This document shows positions 63,670-64,000 of a stretch of 64,000 nucleotides of DNA, piece after piece. Position 1 is the stretch's first letter; each line of letters starts with the position of its first letter. The stretch covers positions 1 to 64,000 of the forward strand of contig CALMPB010000326.1 of assembly GCA_937871985.1 (NCBI GenBank). The letters are read 5' to 3'. The translations under genes and the position numbers were made by a program. The DNA comes from an uncultured Burkholderiaceae bacterium (lineage in GTDB: Bacteria > Pseudomonadota > Gammaproteobacteria > Burkholderiales > Burkholderiaceae). Under the pieces are notes generated by a model. That model worked only from the letters and a program-made list of their open reading frames with translations. It searched no databases and was not told where the DNA came from.

Positions 63670-64000
63670 ATGACCGAATCCCTCGAAACCACTGCCACCC
63701 CCCTGAACCAACTGGCCGTCATTGAAATTTCCGGCGCCGACGCCGCCAGCTTCCTGCATGGCCAGTTTACGCACGACATCGCCCAACTGCCTCCCGGCCT
63801 GGCCCGCGTGGCTGGCTATTGCACCGCCAAGGGACGGTTGCTGGCCAGCCTGATCATCTGGCGCGCGCCGCAATCCGAACCGCCCGCCTTCCATGCCCTC
63901 GTGGCGAAGGACATCGCCGAAACCCTGGTCAAGCGACTGTCCATGTTCGTGCTGCGCGCCAAGGCCAAGCTGGCCGTCACGCCCCTGCCCGTGCAAGGAA
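63670..64000 (+). CDS. ygfZ: YgfZ/GcvT folate-binding protein (5' part)
   Basis: First 110 codons of a folate-dependent iron-sulfur-cluster repair protein; the window ends inside it. The opening ISGADAASFLHGQFTHDI and the YCTAKGRLLASLIIW segment are typical of YgfZ. It is divergent from mltG. The ATG lacks a strong ribosome site. Confidence 0.88.
   Translation, partial: MTESLETTATPLNQLAVIEISGADAASFLHGQFTHDIAQLPPGLARVAGYCTAKGRLLASLIIWRAPQSEPPAFHALVAKDIAETLVKRLSMFVLRAKAKLAVTPLPVQG

Overview
The window is GC-rich, tightly packed DNA from what looks like a beta-proteobacterium of the Alcaligenaceae (Bordetella/Achromobacter/Pusillimonas type). The order ygfZ, mltG, tmk, holB, tatD, ankyrin-repeat gene at the right end and the abundance of aromatic-catabolism modules with LivK-type binding proteins support this. 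The family placement is inference from gene content; there is no rRNA or tRNA in the window. I found no IS element, prophage or CRISPR array.

Left part (0-10.5 kb). A minus-strand run encodes an autotransporter, kynurenine 3-monooxygenase, a heme-oxygenase-like diiron protein and an FAD-linked oxidase, with gaps of only 3, 35 and 13 bp. It is divergent from a 7TM-DISM sensor kinase/OmpR regulator pair. This pairing of a surface protein with tryptophan-derivative oxidative enzymes is the most unusual genetic arrangement here. A beta-propeller (sialidase-like) exported protein and a periplasmic thioredoxin-like protein follow as a translationally coupled pair.

Stress and metal part (10.6-24 kb). 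A fluoride riboswitch with its own terminator precedes two coupled MutS-family ATPases. Next come a DUF1345 membrane protein and a copper module (copZ, cueR, copA). Both copper promoters have the 19-bp spacer expected for CueR. A Tat-exported dienelactone hydrolase, a KefB/C-type antiporter, cbpA-cbpM, a glutathionyl-hydroquinone reductase, an acylphosphatase and a 53-residue DUF1328 protein follow.

Aromatic cluster A (24.2-28.6 kb). It holds a LivK-like binding protein without permeases, an IclR regulator, an MhpA-like flavin monooxygenase and a VOC-family extradiol dioxygenase-like protein. Similar A/T-rich palindromes lie in both promoter regions. Then come a GGCT-like protein, a DmeF-type metal exporter, an orphan FlhE-like protein, a PPK2 kinase, a RES-Xre toxin-antitoxin pair with a PIG-L deacetylase 9 bp downstream, and an ArsC.

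Aromatic cluster B (35.5-45.6 kb). livHMGF, an AraC regulator and a binding protein lead into a ring-hydroxylating oxygenase (alpha and beta), an isochorismatase-fold hydrolase lacking the usual cysteine, an SDR and an alpha/beta hydrolase. A lipoprotein, a GST and a glutathione peroxidase separate it from cluster C.

Cluster C (47.9-58.6 kb). An Rrf2 regulator is divergent from livKHMGF plus an NDH-2-like flavoprotein, with strong palindromes around the liv promoter. A ketopantoate-reductase-like gene, an aldehyde dehydrogenase and a divergent FeaR-like AraC regulator close it. Each cluster appears to pair its own uptake binding protein, regulator and oxidative enzymes. The last 5 kb is housekeeping. 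A 15-19 bp repeat (ctagggcctgttaacccat and variants) occurs four times between 39.9 and 60.7 kb and is unexplained.
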